A stretch of DNA of 5,761 nt from an uncultured Oscillospiraceae bacterium. Lineage in GTDB: Bacteria > Bacillota > Clostridia > UBA1381. The notes beneath the pieces were generated by a model. It did no database searches, was not told where the DNA came from, and saw only the letters and a list, made by a program, of their open reading frames with translations. This document shows positions 1-5,674 of the stretch, piece after piece (the stretch's first letter is position 1; each line of letters begins with the position of its first letter). The translations under genes were made by a program, and so were the position numbers. Location: NCBI GenBank assembly GCA_946531785.1, contig CAMNAT010000159.1:1-5761 (forward strand), written 5' to 3'.

Positions 1-55
1 AGCTGAAAGCAACAGATTTACAGTCTGCCCCCTTTGGCCACTCGGGAACTCTCCC
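1..55 (-). tRNA. tRNA-Tyr (anticodon GTA), 3' part cut off by window edge
   Basis: Read on the minus strand, the gene starts at 55 with acceptor strand GGGAGAG, then TT and the D-arm CCCGAGTGGCCAAAGGG typical of bacterial tRNA-Tyr. The anticodon stem GCAGA/TCTGT encloses the loop CTGTAAA with anticodon GTA at 19-21. The remaining bases to 1 enter the long class II variable arm. The T-arm and 3' end lie outside the window. It is the last visible gene of the Pro-Val-Thr-Tyr operon, and its first base directly follows the CCA of tRNA-Thr. Confidence 0.95.
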
Positions 56-131
56 TGGAGCTGGTGATGGGACTCGAACCCGCGACCTGCTGATTACAAA
101 TCAGCTGCTCTACCAATTGAGCTACACCAGC
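56..131 (-). tRNA. tRNA-Thr (anticodon TGT)
   Basis: A full cloverleaf on the minus strand. Acceptor GCTGGTG (125-131) pairs with CACCAGC (60-66), with discriminator T at 59 and an encoded CCA at 56-58. The anticodon stem GCTGA/TCAGC holds the loop TTTGTAA, with anticodon TGT at 96-98. The T-arm carries the GGTTCGAGTCC signature. Mature length is 76 nt including CCA. The 3' end touches the 5' end of tRNA-Tyr with no intervening base. Confidence 0.97.
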
Positions 132-148
132 ATTTATTAGATTTTGAT

Positions 149-184
149 TTGGCTGGTCGGACGCTTTCGCGTCCTGCTCGCCAA
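149..184 (-). other. Long imperfect hairpin in the tRNA-Val/tRNA-Thr spacer
   Basis: In the operon transcript (minus strand) this spacer folds into a perfect 6-bp stem GGACGC/GCGTCC (159-164 with 169-174) closed by a GAAA (GNRA) tetraloop. A mismatched middle section leads to a 5-bp outer stem TTGGC/GCCAA (149-153 with 180-184). The sequence following it in the minus direction is A-rich with no T-run, so it is not an intrinsic terminator. It may be a processing or stability element of the tRNA precursor; that role is inference. Confidence 0.6.
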
Positions 185-192
185 TGCAATCT

Positions 193-268
193 TGGTGGGA
201 GTTACAGGGCTCGAACCTGTGACCCTCTGCTTGTAAGGCAGATGCTCTCCCAGCTGAGCTAAACTCCC
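193..268 (-). tRNA. tRNA-Val (anticodon TAC)
   Basis: Minus-strand cloverleaf. Acceptor GGGAGTT (262-268) pairs with AACTCCC (197-203), discriminator A, encoded CCA at 193-195. The anticodon stem TCTGC/GCAGA surrounds loop CTTACAA with anticodon TAC at 233-235. The D-arm TAGCTCAGCTGGGAGAGC and T-loop GGTTCGAGCCC are canonical. Length is 76 nt with CCA. It lies 14 nt downstream of tRNA-Pro and 61 nt upstream of tRNA-Thr in the same operon. Confidence 0.97.
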
Positions 269-282
269 ATGTCCAAAATCAA

Positions 283-359
283 TGGTCGGGATGACAGGAT
301 TCGAACCTGCGGCCCTCTGGTCCCAAACCAGATGCGCTACCAAACTGCGCTACATCCCG
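283..359 (-). tRNA. tRNA-Pro (anticodon TGG)
   Basis: Minus-strand cloverleaf. Acceptor CGGGATG (353-359) pairs with CATCCCG (287-293), discriminator A at 286, encoded CCA at 283-285. The anticodon stem TCTGG/CCAGA holds loop TTTGGGA with anticodon TGG at 323-325. The T-loop GGTTCGAATCC is canonical. Length is 77 nt with CCA. It is the promoter-proximal gene of the tRNA operon. Confidence 0.97.
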
Positions 360-396
360 TCGATTCTTTTTTATCCCTATCTTCTGCGACCAAATA

Positions 397-425
397 ATAA
401 TACCATAACTTCATGTCATTTGCAA
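397..425 (-). promoter_or_regulatory. SigA-type extended -10 promoter of the tRNA operon
   Basis: On the minus strand, -35 TTGCAA (420-425; 4 of 6 consensus) is separated by 17 bp from -10 TATTAT (397-402; 5 of 6), which is preceded by a TGn extended -10 element. The predicted start is near 390, giving a leader of about 30 nt before the mature 5' end of tRNA-Pro. No strong terminator separates this from the upstream YkvI-like gene, so some readthrough into the operon is possible. Confidence 0.75.
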
Positions 426-467
426 ATACAAAAATCGTTGTTTTTGCGATATAAAATAATAATAGCT

Positions 468-1511
468 CTAAAAAACGACGGTATGCTTTGATTTGCTCTT
501 AAAATCATCTTTTTTGAATGATGCAAAATACAGAAAAAATATGTACAGCATAAGAGGTATCCCTGCAATGCCGCAGATGCGGTAGGCTGTGTTCACAAGT
601 CCCGTAAAACCAAAGCCCGAGACAAAAAAGCCCAGTGCCGAAAGAATAACGGGGTACAAAAAGCCGTCAGATTTTCCGACAGCTTCAAGTATGCCGCCGC
701 CAGAGGCTATTAGCGTCGTTGCGGATGCTGTGATTATCACAGCGCAATAAATTGCGGCAAATACCGTATTCTGCCGCGCGGCAAGCGTGAGCATGGGCAG
801 CTCGCCCAGAGGTATGCGCCCGTGATACATGGACAGGATAGTAAACATCAGCCCCATCATGATAAGGACAGCGCCGGACGAGACCAGAGCGGCTGTCGCC
901 GCATCGGCGCGCGTTCTTAGTCTGCGGCTCAGCACCGCGAGAACGGGCAGGGCGGAGCAGAGGTTGTAGCCGGAATAAGCCGCGGCGCTGCCGATAGCGG
1001 GTGTTAACGAGAAATATGCGTGATGCTCGCGGTAGCGGAGGATATAAAGGCAGCAGGTAATGACCGCTGCCGTCAGGATAAGCCCTATTATCCCGTTGAG
1101 ATCAAGGGCGCGCGCTGTGCCGGTGCAAAGAAGTACAGCGCACATTACCGCGGCAGCACATGCGCCCACTCTCGGCGGTATCCCGAAATACGCAAGTCCC
1201 TCGCCGATGGCTGAGAGCATTGCAGAAAATACACAAAATGAAAATATGGCGGTAAATATCCGTATCGCACGCATGATGCGACGGTCTCCGGTTATATTCA
1301 GCAGCTCGTCAAAGGAATGCGCGTCGTATTTCCGGCAAAGCGAAAACACCGCAAAAAGAAACGCAGCGCATACCGCCGCAAAGAAAAGTATGCCCCATAT
1401 CCCGTTTCTGCCGAACACTGCGAAATAGCCGAGGATCTCACCTCCGGACGCAAATCCGGCGCCTATGAGCGCCGCGGTAAAGGAATATGAAACGATAAGA
1501 ATGTTTTTCAA
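468..1511 (-). CDS. YkvI-like integral membrane protein (APC/LeuT-fold transporter family)
   Basis: This is a very hydrophobic protein of about 347 residues with roughly ten membrane segments. The N-terminal helix carries IGAGFASGGE (about residues 16-25), the hallmark of the YkvI family (uncharacterized membrane protein YkvI), where an unwound first helix resembles the substrate site of APC/LeuT-fold transporters. Substrate is unknown; an amino acid or other small solute is only inference. The C-terminus is short, cytosolic and Lys-rich. I chose the TTG at 1511 because SD GAGGTG (1518-1523) lies 6 nt upstream and the product then begins MKNILIV. The GTG at 1520, which would add three residues, sits inside that SD. 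The gene follows the greA terminator; only a poor -10-like CATAAT (1537-1542) is visible, so expression may rely on a weak promoter or readthrough. The stop is TAG at 468-470, about 43 bp upstream of the tRNA-operon -35. Confidence 0.85.
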   Translation of the reverse strand: MKNILIVSYSFTAALIGAGFASGGEILGYFAVFGRNGIWGILFFAAVCAAFLFAVFSLCRKYDAHSFDELLNITGDRRIMRAIRIFTAIFSFCVFSAMLSAIGEGLAYFGIPPRVGACAAAVMCAVLLCTGTARALDLNGIIGLILTAAVITCCLYILRYREHHAYFSLTPAIGSAAAYSGYNLCSALPVLAVLSRRLRTRADAATAALVSSGAVLIMMGLMFTILSMYHGRIPLGELPMLTLAARQNTVFAAIYCAVIITASATTLIASGGGILEAVGKSDGFLYPVILSALGFFVSGFGFTGLVNTAYRICGIAGIPLMLYIFFLYFASFKKDDFKSKSKHTVVF

Positions 1512-1517
1512 TAACAA

Positions 1518-1523
1518 CACCTC
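1518..1523 (-). promoter_or_regulatory. Ribosome binding site deciding the TTG start of the YkvI-like gene
   Basis: GAGGTG on the minus strand matches the 3' side of the canonical AAGGAGGTGATC anti-SD complement. It is 6 nt from the TTG at 1511 but overlaps the alternative GTG at 1520, so the TTG is the better start. Confidence 0.65.
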
Positions 1524-1557
1524 ACATAAGCCGGTAATTATGTATATGCCGCCGGAT

Positions 1558-1588
1558 AAAAAAAATACCGCGCATTATCGCGCGGTAT
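1558..1588 (-). terminator. Intrinsic terminator of greA
   Basis: On the minus strand a perfect 9-bp stem ATACCGCGC/GCGCGGTAT (1580-1588 with 1565-1573) with a 6-base loop runs directly into eight T residues (1558-1565). It begins 14 bp after the greA stop codon and separates greA from the YkvI-like gene. The plus strand has no T-run after the stem, so it works in one direction. Confidence 0.95.
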
Positions 1589-1602
1589 CTGAATATTCTG
1601 TA

Positions 1603-2103
1603 TTAAACGGCTCTGTCTATGCTGAGGATAGTGAACTGCACCTCGCCTGCGGGTGTTTCGGCAGATACCTCGTCACCTACTGACTTGTTGATGCATGCGG
1701 CGCCGATGGGTGACTCGAATGAAAGCTTATTCTCGTTCGGGTCAGCCTCTGTCGAGCCGACTATCGTGTATGTCTGCTCGCCGACCATCTCCATCTCCTC
1801 GGCAAGCGCGCCGTGGAATGAGAGAACGACCTTTTTGCCGACGGTAACGATATCGTTTGAATCGACATCGACGACCTTCGCATACTTGAGCATGTGCTCG
1901 ATCATGTTTATCCTTGACTCGACCGCTGCCTGCTCATCCTTTGCCGCGTCGTACTCTGCGTTCTCGGAGAGGTCGCCGAAGGAGCGCGCCTCCTTGATCT
2001 TTTCCGATACTTCTTTACGGGTGACATTCTTCAGTTGGTTAAGCTCCGCCTCGAGCTTTTCCTTACCCTCGGCGGTCAATATATATTCCTTTTCCTGTGC
2101 CAT
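1603..2103 (-). CDS. greA: Transcription elongation factor GreA
   Basis: GreA enters the secondary channel of RNA polymerase and stimulates cleavage of backtracked transcripts, rescuing stalled complexes. The 166-residue product has the two expected domains: an N-terminal antiparallel coiled coil (about 1-78) and a C-terminal FKBP-like domain (about 84-166). The coiled-coil tip carries SFGDLSENAEYDAAKDEQ with acidic residues D44 and E47, the pair that positions the catalytic Mg2+. The C-terminal domain keeps SPIGAACINKSVGDEV and a TPAG turn, as in other GreA proteins. Length is slightly above E. coli GreA (158). The ATG at 2103 fits the family start, and an in-frame TGA lies just upstream. 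However, the nearest SD-like GAAAGG (2118-2123) is 14 nt away, an unusually long spacing. The gene is monocistronic, between a consensus promoter and a strong terminator. Confidence 0.97.
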   Translation of the reverse strand: MAQEKEYILTAEGKEKLEAELNQLKNVTRKEVSEKIKEARSFGDLSENAEYDAAKDEQAAVESRINMIEHMLKYAKVVDVDSNDIVTVGKKVVLSFHGALAEEMEMVGEQTYTIVGSTEADPNENKLSFESPIGAACINKSVGDEVSAETPAGEVQFTILSIDRAV

Positions 2104-2142
2104 GACTTGTCATCATACCTTTCAAAATAAATTTATGGGTAT

Positions 2143-2171
2143 ATTATACAGACTTTATCACGAATTGTCAA
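2143..2171 (-). promoter_or_regulatory. Perfect-consensus SigA promoter of greA
   Basis: On the minus strand, TTGACA (2166-2171) and TATAAT (2143-2148) are both 6 of 6 matches, separated by exactly 17 bp. An A6 run (2175-2180) just upstream resembles an UP element. Predicted start is near 2136, giving a leader of about 33 nt. This predicts high constitutive transcription. Confidence 0.9.
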
Positions 2172-2191
2172 CAGTTTTTTCGGGCAAACTG
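2172..2191. repeat. Inverted repeat between greA and the divergent galactokinase-like gene
   Basis: CAGTTT (2172-2177) and AAACTG (2186-2191) form a 6-bp inverted repeat around an 8-base centre. It abuts the upstream edge of the greA -35 and lies 34 bp before the divergent gene start. It could be an operator or a chance repeat; there is no other support. Confidence 0.3.
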
Positions 2192-2225
2192 AGATTAATA
2201 AATGCTAAAAACGGGGGAAATTGCA

Positions 2226-3059
2226 ATGTATACCGAAAAATCTGCAGATCTGAAGAATGATTTCTACAGCCGCTACGGCGAGGCGTCGGGCACGCTGTAT
2301 TTTGAAAGGGTGGGACTGCCGTGTGTCCTGCTCGACTGCGGCACGCACACGCTTGCCTTTGCGATGGGGTGCGGAGTGCGCGCTTACGGCAGGCAGTGCG
2401 GCGATGTCCTGCGTATAATCAACGCCGATTCTGATGAGTGTGATGTTCATTTCGCGCCGCACGGCAGGGGCGCGCAGATACTGTATAAGACCGATATGCC
2501 GGGCATGGCTGCAAGCCGCGAGGCGGAGGAGTATGTGATCATGAAGCTGCTGTGCGATATGCGGCGGCTCAGACCGCGCATGGGCGGCACGATGACAGAG
2601 CTTTGCGACCTTTACGGCAGCAGCGGCTGGTGCGCGTATGTGACCTGCGGGATACCGCGGCAGCTGCCGCTTCCGCTTCTGCACAAGCGTGTGCTGCTCA
2701 TCCGCACCGAGCGGCCGCGGAAGGCTGCCGATAAAAAGGCGCTTGCGAGATTCTCGGACGGGGAGCGGATGAGGATAGTCGTTGCGGCGCAGGCGCTCAA
2801 AAAATGCCGCGAGGATGTACTTTTTGATATGATCAATGAATCTCAGCATTCCGCGGAGCTGCTGTTCAGCTTCCGCGAACTGCCGCTTGCGGCAGTGCGT
2901 GCGGCACGCGCGGCGGACGGAGTGTGCGCGGCGAAGATCACCGATATGGGCGTAGTGGCTATCGTGGAGGAGGAGAAAACGGACAGCGCGATCCGCGCGA
3001 TATCCGCGGCGTATAAGGCGGCGGCAGGGCGCAGCGCGGGCATCTCGGTCGTAAAATAG
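2226..3059 (+). CDS. Degenerate galactokinase-like (GHMP family) protein, probable pseudoenzyme
   Basis: The 277-residue product is not a recognisable active enzyme, but galactokinase landmarks can be followed by eye in order. FYSRYGE (13-19) is like the N-terminal F..FG. RV (28-29) is where GRVNLIGEHTDY would sit. GTMTELCDLYG (121-131) matches GIMDQ..S.FG, with QLPLPLLHKRVLLI after it. NESQHSAELL (204-213) matches MNESH.SL. DGVCAAKITD..VVAIVEEE (231-250) and AAYKAAAG (261-268) match the C-terminal domain. Key parts are missing: the GEHTDYNGG substrate loop, the ATP-binding GLSSSAA segment (apparently deleted between about 70 and 110), the catalytic Asp (Thr124 aligns there) and the glycine loop TGGGFGG. 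Usual GalK length is about 390. The reading frame is intact, arguing for function, perhaps sensing or regulation (inference). The ATG at 2226 has GGGGGA 7 nt upstream; an earlier in-frame ATG at 2202 lacks an SD. No convincing promoter is seen in the divergent gap. Homology is a visual call; an unrelated fold remains possible. Confidence 0.6.
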   Translation: MYTEKSADLKNDFYSRYGEASGTLYFERVGLPCVLLDCGTHTLAFAMGCGVRAYGRQCGDVLRIINADSDECDVHFAPHGRGAQILYKTDMPGMAASREAEEYVIMKLLCDMRRLRPRMGGTMTELCDLYGSSGWCAYVTCGIPRQLPLPLLHKRVLLIRTERPRKAADKKALARFSDGERMRIVVAAQALKKCREDVLFDMINESQHSAELLFSFRELPLAAVRAARAADGVCAAKITDMGVVAIVEEEKTDSAIRAISAAYKAAAGRSAGISVVK

Positions 3060-3087
3060 CTGTAAAAAACTTTTTAGAAAAAATAGC

Positions 3088-3116
3088 TGGACAGAATTAT
3101 GAACAAATGATATACT
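3088..3116 (+). promoter_or_regulatory. SigA-type promoter of the YihY-family gene
   Basis: -35 TGGACA (3088-3093; 5 of 6) and -10 TATACT (3111-3116; 5 of 6) with exactly 17 bp between. ATATACT recurs 10 bp later (3120-3126) and could act as a second -10. Predicted start near 3123, leaving a short leader that contains the SD. Confidence 0.75.
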
Positions 3117-3135
3117 AAGATATACTCCCATATTC

Positions 3136-3143
3136 AGGAGGTG
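3136..3143 (+). promoter_or_regulatory. Strong ribosome binding site deciding the YihY-family start
   Basis: AGGAGGTG is a full match to the anti-SD complement and lies 6 nt before the ATG at 3150. The in-frame GTG at 3141 lies within this site and cannot be the real start. Confidence 0.9.
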
Positions 3144-3149
3144 TTTCTT

Positions 3150-4139
3150 ATGAAGATAAAGGATATCAAGATAGATGAGCTCAAGGGTGAGCTCAAGGAG
3201 AATATAGGTGAGCTCAGGGGAAATATAGACGACGCATGTAATGGCTTTATAAAAAAGCGGAACGGAAGGATGCAGCGCGGTCACTCGTTTTTGCGGCATT
3301 ATCTGATATTTATAGAGGATATGCGTAATGACTATGTGCCGCAGTTTGCGGCTCAGGCTGCATTCTTCACGGTATTCTCGGCTATACCGTTTCTGATGGT
3401 GGTCATACTCAGTCTTAAATATATCGTACCGATCGATATAAATGAGGTACACGAAACGATCCGTGTTGCGTTCCCGGTTCAGGTATCGGGGTATCTTTCG
3501 CAGGTGATCAACGAGGTGTTCCGGCGCTCAGAGTCCATGGCTGCACTGTCCGTTACGGTCTTTGTGGCGCTGTGGTCATCCTCGCGCGGGACGATGGCTA
3601 TCTACTGCGGACTGAACCAGATAGCGGGCTATGTTCGACCGTACAACTGGCTTTCGGCAAGGCTGGCATCGTTTTTTTATAACATAGTCCTGCTCTTTGT
3701 TATCGCGGCAACAGCGGTCATACTGATCTTTGGCAATGCGCTTTTAGCACTTTGGGACGAGAAGCTTATGATAGAAAACAATCCGATAACGGAGCTGTTC
3801 AGGCTGAAATTCCCGATATTTTTCGTGCTGCTCGTGCTTGTGTTCGCGGGGATATTCACCTTTCTGCCGCAGCGGAGGATGAGATTTGTAAGGCAGCTGC
3901 CGGGCGCGGTGCTCACAACTATCGGATGGATGATATTTTCGTGGCTGTTCTCGGTATATGTCGATTATTTTTCAAAATACTCGCTGATATACGGCAGCCT
4001 TACCGCGATAATACTTCTGATGATGTGGATATATGTCTGTATCTACATGCTTTTGATAGGCGCGGAGATAAACATACATCTTGAGGACGGATTTTTCGGC
4101 AGACTTCGCCGGAATGTATTTAAAAAGAAAAGAACATAG
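3150..4139 (+). CDS. YihY/BrkB-family integral membrane protein (UPF0761-type)
   Basis: The 329-residue protein has a charged N-terminal tail of about 60 residues, then about six membrane segments (roughly 67-90, 120-138, 163-190, 220-240, 246-270, 279-307). The family marks are VALWSSSRGTMAIYCGLNQI (about 129-148), FTFLPQRRMRF (236-246), YGSLTAIILLMMWIY (281-295) and LLIGAEIN (301-308), with a basic C-terminus FKKKRT. The YihY/BrkB family is widespread; its biochemical role is unsettled, and the old labels ribonuclease BN and virulence factor BrkB should not be taken as function. The N-terminal tail holds an in-frame repeat (ELKGELKENIGELRG) that is not a general family feature. The gene has its own promoter, strong SD and terminator, so it is likely monocistronic. 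The upstream galactokinase-like gene ends 90 bp before and has no clear terminator, so readthrough may also contribute. Confidence 0.92.
   Translation: MKIKDIKIDELKGELKENIGELRGNIDDACNGFIKKRNGRMQRGHSFLRHYLIFIEDMRNDYVPQFAAQAAFFTVFSAIPFLMVVILSLKYIVPIDINEVHETIRVAFPVQVSGYLSQVINEVFRRSESMAALSVTVFVALWSSSRGTMAIYCGLNQIAGYVRPYNWLSARLASFFYNIVLLFVIAATAVILIFGNALLALWDEKLMIENNPITELFRLKFPIFFVLLVLVFAGIFTFLPQRRMRFVRQLPGAVLTTIGWMIFSWLFSVYVDYFSKYSLIYGSLTAIILLMMWIYVCIYMLLIGAEINIHLEDGFFGRLRRNVFKKKRT
3176..3216 (+). repeat. Three copies of palindrome TGAGCTCA in the 5' end of the YihY-family gene
   Basis: TGAGCTCA occurs at 3176-3183, 3188-3195 and 3209-3216. The spacings of 12 and 21 bp are multiples of three, so the copies are in frame and encode a repeated Glu-Leu-Lys/Arg motif. 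This looks like short tandem duplication in a charged helix rather than an operator array. Confidence 0.6.
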
Positions 4140-4145
4140 TATGGG

Positions 4146-4178
4146 AAACCGCCGCATAAGCGACGGTTTTTCCTTGTT
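4146..4178 (+). terminator. Intrinsic terminator of the YihY-family gene
   Basis: AAACCG/CGGTTT (4146-4151 with 4164-4169), one C-A mismatch, then CGC/GCG around an ATAA loop. The stem runs into TTTTT and, after CC, another T-rich stretch. It begins 7 bp after the stop codon and insulates the acyltransferase operon. Confidence 0.88.
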
Positions 4179-4181
4179 TTC

Positions 4182-4210
4182 TTGACTTTTCGAGGATTAT
4201 ATGCTACAAT
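4182..4210 (+). promoter_or_regulatory. SigA-type extended -10 promoter of the acyltransferase operon
   Basis: -35 TTGACT (4182-4187; 5 of 6) and -10 TACAAT (4205-4210; 5 of 6) are separated by 17 bp, with TGC before the -10 giving an extended -10. Predicted start near 4217, a leader of about 30 nt, and SD GGAGA (4236-4240) 6 nt before the ATG. Confidence 0.82.
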
Positions 4211-4246
4211 GTTTAATGGATAATTATCATATAATGGAGATATAAC

Positions 4247-5656
4247 ATGATTTTTTCATCATATATATTTATTTTTCTGTTTTTCCCGATAGTGTTTGCG
4301 GGCTATGCCGTGCTCAGGAAATTCGGAAAGATAAACGCAATGAAGATATGGCTTGTGCTTGCGTCGCTGTTCTTTTACGGCTTCGGCGATCCGCGGTTCT
4401 TTCCGGTGCTTTTCTTTACCGCGATATTCAACTTTTTCATAAGCCGCGGACTGCAAAGGGACGGCGTTAAGCAATGGCAGCGGGTGCTGCTCATGGTGAT
4501 AGGCGTGGCGGAAAATCTCGGGCTGCTGTTCTATTTCAAATACAGCAACTTCTTCCTCGAGAACTTCAACCGGCTCACGGGCGCGGATATACCGCTGCTG
4601 CACATAATACTGCCTCTGGGCATATCGTTCTATACATTCCAGCTCATATCGTATCTTGCCGACAGCTTCTCAGGCGACGCGAAGGGCTATTCGTTCATAG
4701 ACTATATGGTATTCGTCACCTTCTTCCCGCAGCTGATAGTTGGACCTGTCGTGACGCATGATGATATAATGCCGCAGCTTTCGGAAAAGAATCTGCTGCG
4801 TGTTGATAAGAAGGGTATAATGCTGGGCATCCTGCTCTTTGCTATAGGCTGCTTCAAAAAGATAGTCATTGCCGATCCTCTCATAACCCATGCGGCGGCA
4901 TACTATAACGGCAGTGATATGAGCGGCATATTCAGGGCATGGAGCGCGGTATTGGCATATACATTTGCATACTACTTCGATTTCTCGGGCTATATAGATA
5001 TGGCGCTCGGGCTCGGTAAGTTCTTTAACATCGACCTGCCCCAGAACTTCAACTCGCCGTATAAGGCGCGGAACTTTGCGGACTTCTGGCGCAGATGGAA
5101 CATAACAGTGTCAAATTTCCTGAATGACAATGTGTTCAAGAACATATTCCACTTCGGTGACGGAGTGGTAAAGCTGATCCTTGCGACGCTCATAACCTTC
5201 ATCGTGTCGGGCTTGTGGCACGGCGCGGGCTGGCATTTTGTCGCATGGGGCGTTGCGAACGGAATATTTGTCTGCTTCGCTAACATCATGACGCTGCACC
5301 GCAAAAAGCTGCCGTTCCCGCTCGCGTGGGCGCTCACCTTCTTTTTCTCGGTGCTTGTCCGCGTGCTGTTTGACGCGCTCAACACCGCTCAGGCGTTCGA
5401 GGTCTATAAGGTGATGTTCACGCCCGTTCCGTTGGGCGAGCTTGCCGCGCAGTGGTCGGCGTATATCTCGGGTAGTTGGGGCATTGTAGGAATGCTGATA
5501 TTCTCGGCGATCATCATTTTCGGCTTTAAAAACTCAGGCGAGATCGCCGAACGCTTTGAGCCGAAGGCGCGGTATGCGGTGTACTCCGCGGTGCTTCTGG
5601 CGGCCTCGTTGTTCTTCATGGGGCAGGTGTCCAACTTCCTGTACTTCCAGTTCTGA
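4247..5656 (+). CDS. MBOAT-family membrane-bound O-acyltransferase (AlgI/DltB-like)
   Basis: The family moves acyl groups across the membrane onto exported or surface polymers (alginate for AlgI, teichoic acid for DltB). The 469-residue polytopic protein has the expected order: FFYGFGDPRF (42-51), LPLGISFYTFQ (122-132), FFPQLIVGPV (159-168), YFDFSGYIDMALGLG (243-257), LPQNFNSPY (264-272), FWRRWN (280-285) and GLWHGAGWHF with His325 of the WHG motif. The best match is the AlgI/DltB branch; the acceptor is unknown and could be a cell-wall polysaccharide or teichoic acid. Two departures stand out: Asn285 replaces the His of the usual FWRRWHIS motif, and Asn338 (WGVANG) replaces the His of WG.YHG. 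The YIPLGGN loop after the first site is also absent. The ATG at 4247 has SD GGAGA at 6 nt. The next gene starts 18 nt downstream, consistent with an operon. Confidence 0.92.
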   Translation: MIFSSYIFIFLFFPIVFAGYAVLRKFGKINAMKIWLVLASLFFYGFGDPRFFPVLFFTAIFNFFISRGLQRDGVKQWQRVLLMVIGVAENLGLLFYFKYSNFFLENFNRLTGADIPLLHIILPLGISFYTFQLISYLADSFSGDAKGYSFIDYMVFVTFFPQLIVGPVVTHDDIMPQLSEKNLLRVDKKGIMLGILLFAIGCFKKIVIADPLITHAAAYYNGSDMSGIFRAWSAVLAYTFAYYFDFSGYIDMALGLGKFFNIDLPQNFNSPYKARNFADFWRRWNITVSNFLNDNVFKNIFHFGDGVVKLILATLITFIVSGLWHGAGWHFVAWGVANGIFVCFANIMTLHRKKLPFPLAWALTFFFSVLVRVLFDALNTAQAFEVYKVMFTPVPLGELAAQWSAYISGSWGIVGMLIFSAIIIFGFKNSGEIAERFEPKARYAVYSAVLLAASLFFMGQVSNFLYFQF

Positions 5657-5674
5657 TAAAAAGGGGGTGCCGCA

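Noticed and set aside
429..446. CAAAAA/TTTTTG hairpin downstream of the YkvI-like gene
   Set aside because: A 6-bp stem that is almost all A-T, without a following T-run; too weak to call a terminator.
137..491. Short open frames over the tRNA genes (137-343 minus, 282-491 plus)
   Set aside because: They translate tRNA sequence in sense or antisense (for example GSNPV, GMTGFEPAAL), a well-known annotation artefact.
2165..2200. Plus-strand TTGTCA as -35 for the galactokinase-like gene
   Set aside because: No -10-like hexamer occurs 16-19 bp downstream. TTGTCA overlaps, one base offset, the reverse complement of the greA -35.
3060..3094. Possible terminator after the galactokinase-like gene (A-run, T-run, and repeated AAAATAGCTG)
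   Set aside because: Pairing is only AT-rich with no adequate loop and no T-tract after the stem, so it is not a credible intrinsic terminator.
2205..3452. 415-codon minus-strand open frame opposite the galactokinase-like gene and the 5' end of the YihY-family gene
   Set aside because: Its product is Arg/His/Ala-rich low-quality sequence with no motif. It runs across two convincing plus-strand genes and their promoter, as expected for a GC-rich antisense shadow.
4230..4235. TATAAT just before the acyltransferase SD
   Set aside because: A start driven from here would fall after the SD, near the ATG, and no -35 sits at the right distance. The 4182-4210 promoter is far better placed.
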